From NCBI GenBank assembly GCA_029262975.1, contig JAJCYJ010000114.1, forward strand, positions 1-7,648: a stretch of DNA of 7,648 bases. The letters are read 5' to 3'. The notes below the pieces were generated by a model. That model was not told where the DNA came from and did not search any database. It was given only the letters and a program-made list of their open reading frames with translations. The stretch comes from Saprospiraceae bacterium (GTDB lineage Bacteria; Bacteroidota; Bacteroidia; Chitinophagales; Saprospiraceae). Positions 4,730-7,648 of the stretch are shown piece after piece. Position numbers and translations under genes: made by a program. How positions within the stretch are numbered: the stretch's first letter is position 1; every line of letters starts with the position of its first letter.

Positions 4730-7648
4730 CTATTTTTTTGGTAGAACGATATAGGGAATATTTGCCTCCTTTACAGTTTCAAGATACTGAAGTAGAGATA
4801 CAGTTGTAATATTCAGATACGCTCTATTGAAGGGCTCATATTGTTGCTGGAGATCTGCCCATCTTTCCAATTCTCCTCCTGAGGGCTTGTTGTCTTGATT
4901 GATGACTAACCGGTAAAGCCTGACCAAATGATTTGTAAATTTTCTTGGATAATTAATTTCATCTTGGCTGGTTTCAATTTTCCGTTGATATATGAGGTCT
5001 TCTGTGTCAAGACAAGTCTTGACCAATGCTTTGCCTGCTTTCTGAATTTCTTCATGTTCTTTTCGTTCTGCAAGCAGGGTATTGGTTTTTTCAATTTGTT
5101 CTCTAATTGATCTCAGGTTCTTAATTCTTCTTTGAGATTCCGTTAAAAGATCAGAAATGTCATTTGCCAAATTATAATTTTCAATTAAGTCGCTATCCGT
5201 AACTTTCCAACGTGGATCTTTCTTTATTTGAAATCTCTCTGAATAATCCTTATCGCCGATTTTTAAATGTGCGGTATAGTTGCCAGGCGGAGCCTTTGAT
5301 CCTTGTCCCGGAAAACGCATGTCCATCATGACCAGGTCATCGACTAATTCTGGTCGGGGCAATCGCTGATTCCATTTCATTAGGTTCATGCTATCTTTAA
5401 CTTTTAATAAATCATCTTTGTCACTCGCATCTGTGCTCTTGTAAAAGACCCTTATATTTTGCTCATTTAGTATTTCAATTTCCACCTGGTCCGAGGTGTC
5501 CAGTTCGTGTACATAGAAATTTATATGAACATTGTATGGGGGAGAACCGGGGCCTGCTTCGCCACCAGCTCGCCATCCGATATTACTTCTATACGAATCC
5601 GAAATTGGAAAAAGTGCGTGGTCTTCAAATGGTCGATAATCTTTAACAGATCGCAACAGACTTAGATCATCCATGATCCAAAATCCCCGCCCTTGTGTCG
5701 ATAATACTAAATCGCCCTGATGAACTTCAATATCCGTAACTGGGGTATGAGGTAAGTTCTGTTGAAATGGTGCCCAACGAACACCATCGTTAAATGAAAT
5801 ATACATGCCATACTCAGTTCCGGCAAAGAGAAGACCCTGAATTTCTTCATCCTCTGCGATAGCTCTGACAAAATGAGTATTAGGGATACCGTGTGTGTAT
5901 TTTGACCACGAACGACCATAATTATCCGTAATAAAAATATACGGTTTAGAATCACCATCTCTATATCGATAGACAGCCACATAGGCTTTTCCTGCCTGAT
6001 GAGTGGAAGGACATATAGCATTTACGGTACCTTCTGCTGGCATCATAGGAGGTGTAATCTCTGACCAGGATGTACCACCATTTCGGGTGATATGAATACT
6101 GCCATCATCAGATCCTGCCCATAAAATCTGGGCATCATGCGGATCTTCTTCAAAACTAAAGATTGTACTGTATACTTCGACCCCTGTAGCGTCATGCTGA
6201 ATGGGTCCGCCTGGTATGCCCTGGTATGCATCTATGTCATTGGTAAGGTCCGGACTTATAATTTCCCAGGTTTGTCCTTCATCAACAGATCTGTGGACAT
6301 AGTTAGATGTGTGATAAAGGACATTTGGGTCATGTTGCGATATTCTAATCGGAAAATTCCATTGCCAGCGATATTTTAAATCTCTTTGTTCTGTTCCTTC
6401 TGTATAATGAGGATAAACACCTATATCTCGCCGTTCATCGGTTTCCAGATTTTTCCTCGTAATAATGCCACTATAAGTCGTGGCATAAACAATGTTCGGA
6501 TTATCGGGATGTATCGCAACGTCGCCACTTTCTCCACCGCCTACATCATACCAATGTTGCTTGGGATGCAGACCGCCAGAACCCCGGCTTGGTATTGAAA
6601 TAGTAGTGTTATCCTGTTGACCTGCATATAGTCTATATGGGAATTGATTGTCAACAGTCAGCCTGTAAAATTCTGAAGTAGGTTGATTATTTGGCGTAGA
6701 CCAGGTTCTGCCACTATTTAAAGATATTGTTCCACCTCCGTCATTGCCGTTCATCAAAATATCAGGATCTTTCGGATTAATCCACACGTCGTGACAGTCA
6801 CCATGAGGCACACTATATCTAGTATCAAATGTTTTACCACCATCAATTGATTTATAAAACCCGGTATTTGTAACATACACAGTATTTTCATCGATGGGGT
6901 CAGCGAAAATCCTTGAATAATACCATCCTCGTTGTCTCAATTTATGATTTCGATTAATCCTTGTAAAACTTGTTCCACCATCGTCTGATCTATAAATACC
7001 TCCTTTTTTTTCATCAGCAGTCTGTTGAATGACCCATATTCTCTTTGGATTAGCCGGTGAAATATCAACACCTATTTTGCCAATCAGACCGTCTGGTAAT
7101 CCATTTTCCACCTTTGACCAATTTTTTCCACTATCAATAGATTTATACAAGCCACCAGTTAGACCTCCATCAATTAGGGTCCAGGGTTTTCTTTCAACAC
7201 GCCACATCCCGGCGTAGAGGATATGAGGATTCTGAGGATGAATCGCGAGATCAACAGCACCGGTAGAGTCATTGAGATAAAGCACTTGTTCCCAGGTATT
7301 GCCACCATCAGTAGATTTATAGACGCCTCTTTCTTTATTTGGAGCGAAAATATTGCCCAGTGCTGCGGCATATATAATCTCAGGATTAACAGGATCAAAG
7401 ATGATGTCTCCGATTTGACCACAATGGTCCATTCCGACATGGGTCCAGTGAGCTCCTCCGTCAATCGTCTTGTACATACCGATGCCAGAACTGATATTTC
7501 CTCTTGGACTGTCAGAACCTGTTCCTACCAGGATGGTTTCTGGCGATATTGGTGAGACTGCTATTGAACCAATACTTCCGCATTTTATCTGACCATCTGA
7601 GATATTCATCCAGCTCTGTCCAGCATCATCAGTTTTCCAAACGCCACC
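4730..7648 (-). CDS. VPS10/BNR Asp-box beta-propeller protein, 5'-truncated by the window
   Basis: 972 residues are visible. The frame is open to the right edge: 13 codons before Met at 7609 read GGVWKTDDAGQSW, an Asp-box, so that Met is internal and the true start with its signal peptide is missing. About eleven Asp-box (BNR-type) repeats follow, numbered from that Met: KTIDGGAHW (47-55), KSTDGGNTW (98-106), KSIDSGKNW (156-164), RSDDGGTSF (207-215), KSIDGGKTF (253-261), SLNSGRTW (296-303), RSVDEGQTW (440-448), ITRNGGTSW (507-515), ITDNYGRSW (560-568) and ISFNDGVRW (604-612). QGRGFWIMDDL (639-649) ends the propeller. An Ig-like strand region (APPGNYTAHLKIGDKDYSERF, 773-793) follows, then a charged helical tail (about 805-950). 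This is the roughly 1000-residue sortilin-like family of Bacteroidota, often labelled 'glycosyl hydrolase' without evidence; no catalytic residues are evident. It is presumably secreted or periplasmic. No T9SS tail is seen; it ends YIVLPKK. It is first in an apparent operon with the class V enzyme. Confidence 0.92.
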   Translation of the reverse strand, partial: GGVWKTDDAGQSWMNISDGQIKCGSIGSIAVSPISPETILVGTGSDSPRGNISSGIGMYKTIDGGAHWTHVGMDHCGQIGDIIFDPVNPEIIYAAALGNIFAPNKERGVYKSTDGGNTWEQVLYLNDSTGAVDLAIHPQNPHILYAGMWRVERKPWTLIDGGLTGGLYKSIDSGKNWSKVENGLPDGLIGKIGVDISPANPKRIWVIQQTADEKKGGIYRSDDGGTSFTRINRNHKLRQRGWYYSRIFADPIDENTVYVTNTGFYKSIDGGKTFDTRYSVPHGDCHDVWINPKDPDILMNGNDGGGTISLNSGRTWSTPNNQPTSEFYRLTVDNQFPYRLYAGQQDNTTISIPSRGSGGLHPKQHWYDVGGGESGDVAIHPDNPNIVYATTYSGIITRKNLETDERRDIGVYPHYTEGTEQRDLKYRWQWNFPIRISQHDPNVLYHTSNYVHRSVDEGQTWEIISPDLTNDIDAYQGIPGGPIQHDATGVEVYSTIFSFEEDPHDAQILWAGSDDGSIHITRNGGTSWSEITPPMMPAEGTVNAICPSTHQAGKAYVAVYRYRDGDSKPYIFITDNYGRSWSKYTHGIPNTHFVRAIAEDEEIQGLLFAGTEYGMYISFNDGVRWAPFQQNLPHTPVTDIEVHQGDLVLSTQGRGFWIMDDLSLLRSVKDYRPFEDHALFPISDSYRSNIGWRAGGEAGPGSPPYNVHINFYVHELDTSDQVEIEILNEQNIRVFYKSTDASDKDDLLKVKDSMNLMKWNQRLPRPELVDDLVMMDMRFPGQGSKAPPGNYTAHLKIGDKDYSERFQIKKDPRWKVTDSDLIENYNLANDISDLLTESQRRIKNLRSIREQIEKTNTLLAERKEHEEIQKAGKALVKTCLDTEDLIYQRKIETSQDEINYPRKFTNHLVRLYRLVINQDNKPSGGELERWADLQQQYEPFNRAYLNITTVSLLQYLETVKEANIPYIVLPKK

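Noticed and set aside
7174..7555. Open frames of 96-110 codons overlapping the BNR gene in other frames.
   Set aside because: They are shadows of the repetitive Asp-box coding sequence; their translations show no domain, and the BNR frame is clearly the coding one.

Overview
The window looks like a chromosomal segment of a Bacteroidota (or close FCB-group) bacterium. The DNA is AT-rich, Shine-Dalgarno sequences are mostly weak, and three families common in that group occur together: a DUF1080-type sugar hydrolase, a DUF6090 membrane protein and a large secreted VPS10/BNR Asp-box protein. This placement is inferred from gene content; there is no marker gene.

Layout. (1) Positions 2-295, + strand: the last 97 residues of a DUF1080 (3-keto-disaccharide hydrolase-like) protein. 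(2) Positions 424-1077, - strand: a complete DUF6090-type single-pass membrane protein, convergent with (1). (3) Positions 1078-2212: about 1.1 kb without a conventional gene. It is unusually rich in inverted repeats. I see two long imperfect inverted-repeat elements (1385-1533 and 1932-2058), each enclosing smaller hairpins. Between them, on the - strand, is an unlisted 30-codon ORF (1593-1685) encoding a one-helix hydrophobic peptide. (4) Positions 2213-3496, + strand: an iron-type alcohol dehydrogenase closely resembling eukaryotic ADHFE1, a hydroxyacid-oxoacid transhydrogenase. (5) Positions 3557-4723 and 4730-7648, - strand: a two-gene unit with a 6-bp gap, read from right to left. First comes a large Asp-box beta-propeller protein whose 5' end lies outside the window, then a class V PLP-dependent enzyme.

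How the genes relate. The transhydrogenase stands alone between convergent and divergent neighbours, so no pathway partner is visible. The BNR protein and the class V enzyme are almost certainly co-transcribed, but their families do not suggest an obvious joint function. The least explained part is the 1078-2212 interval. Its two structured elements and hydrophobic mini-ORF could be non-autonomous mobile-element relics, structured RNAs, or a small membrane-peptide/RNA locus. I have not identified a proven new system; that interval is the best candidate here.
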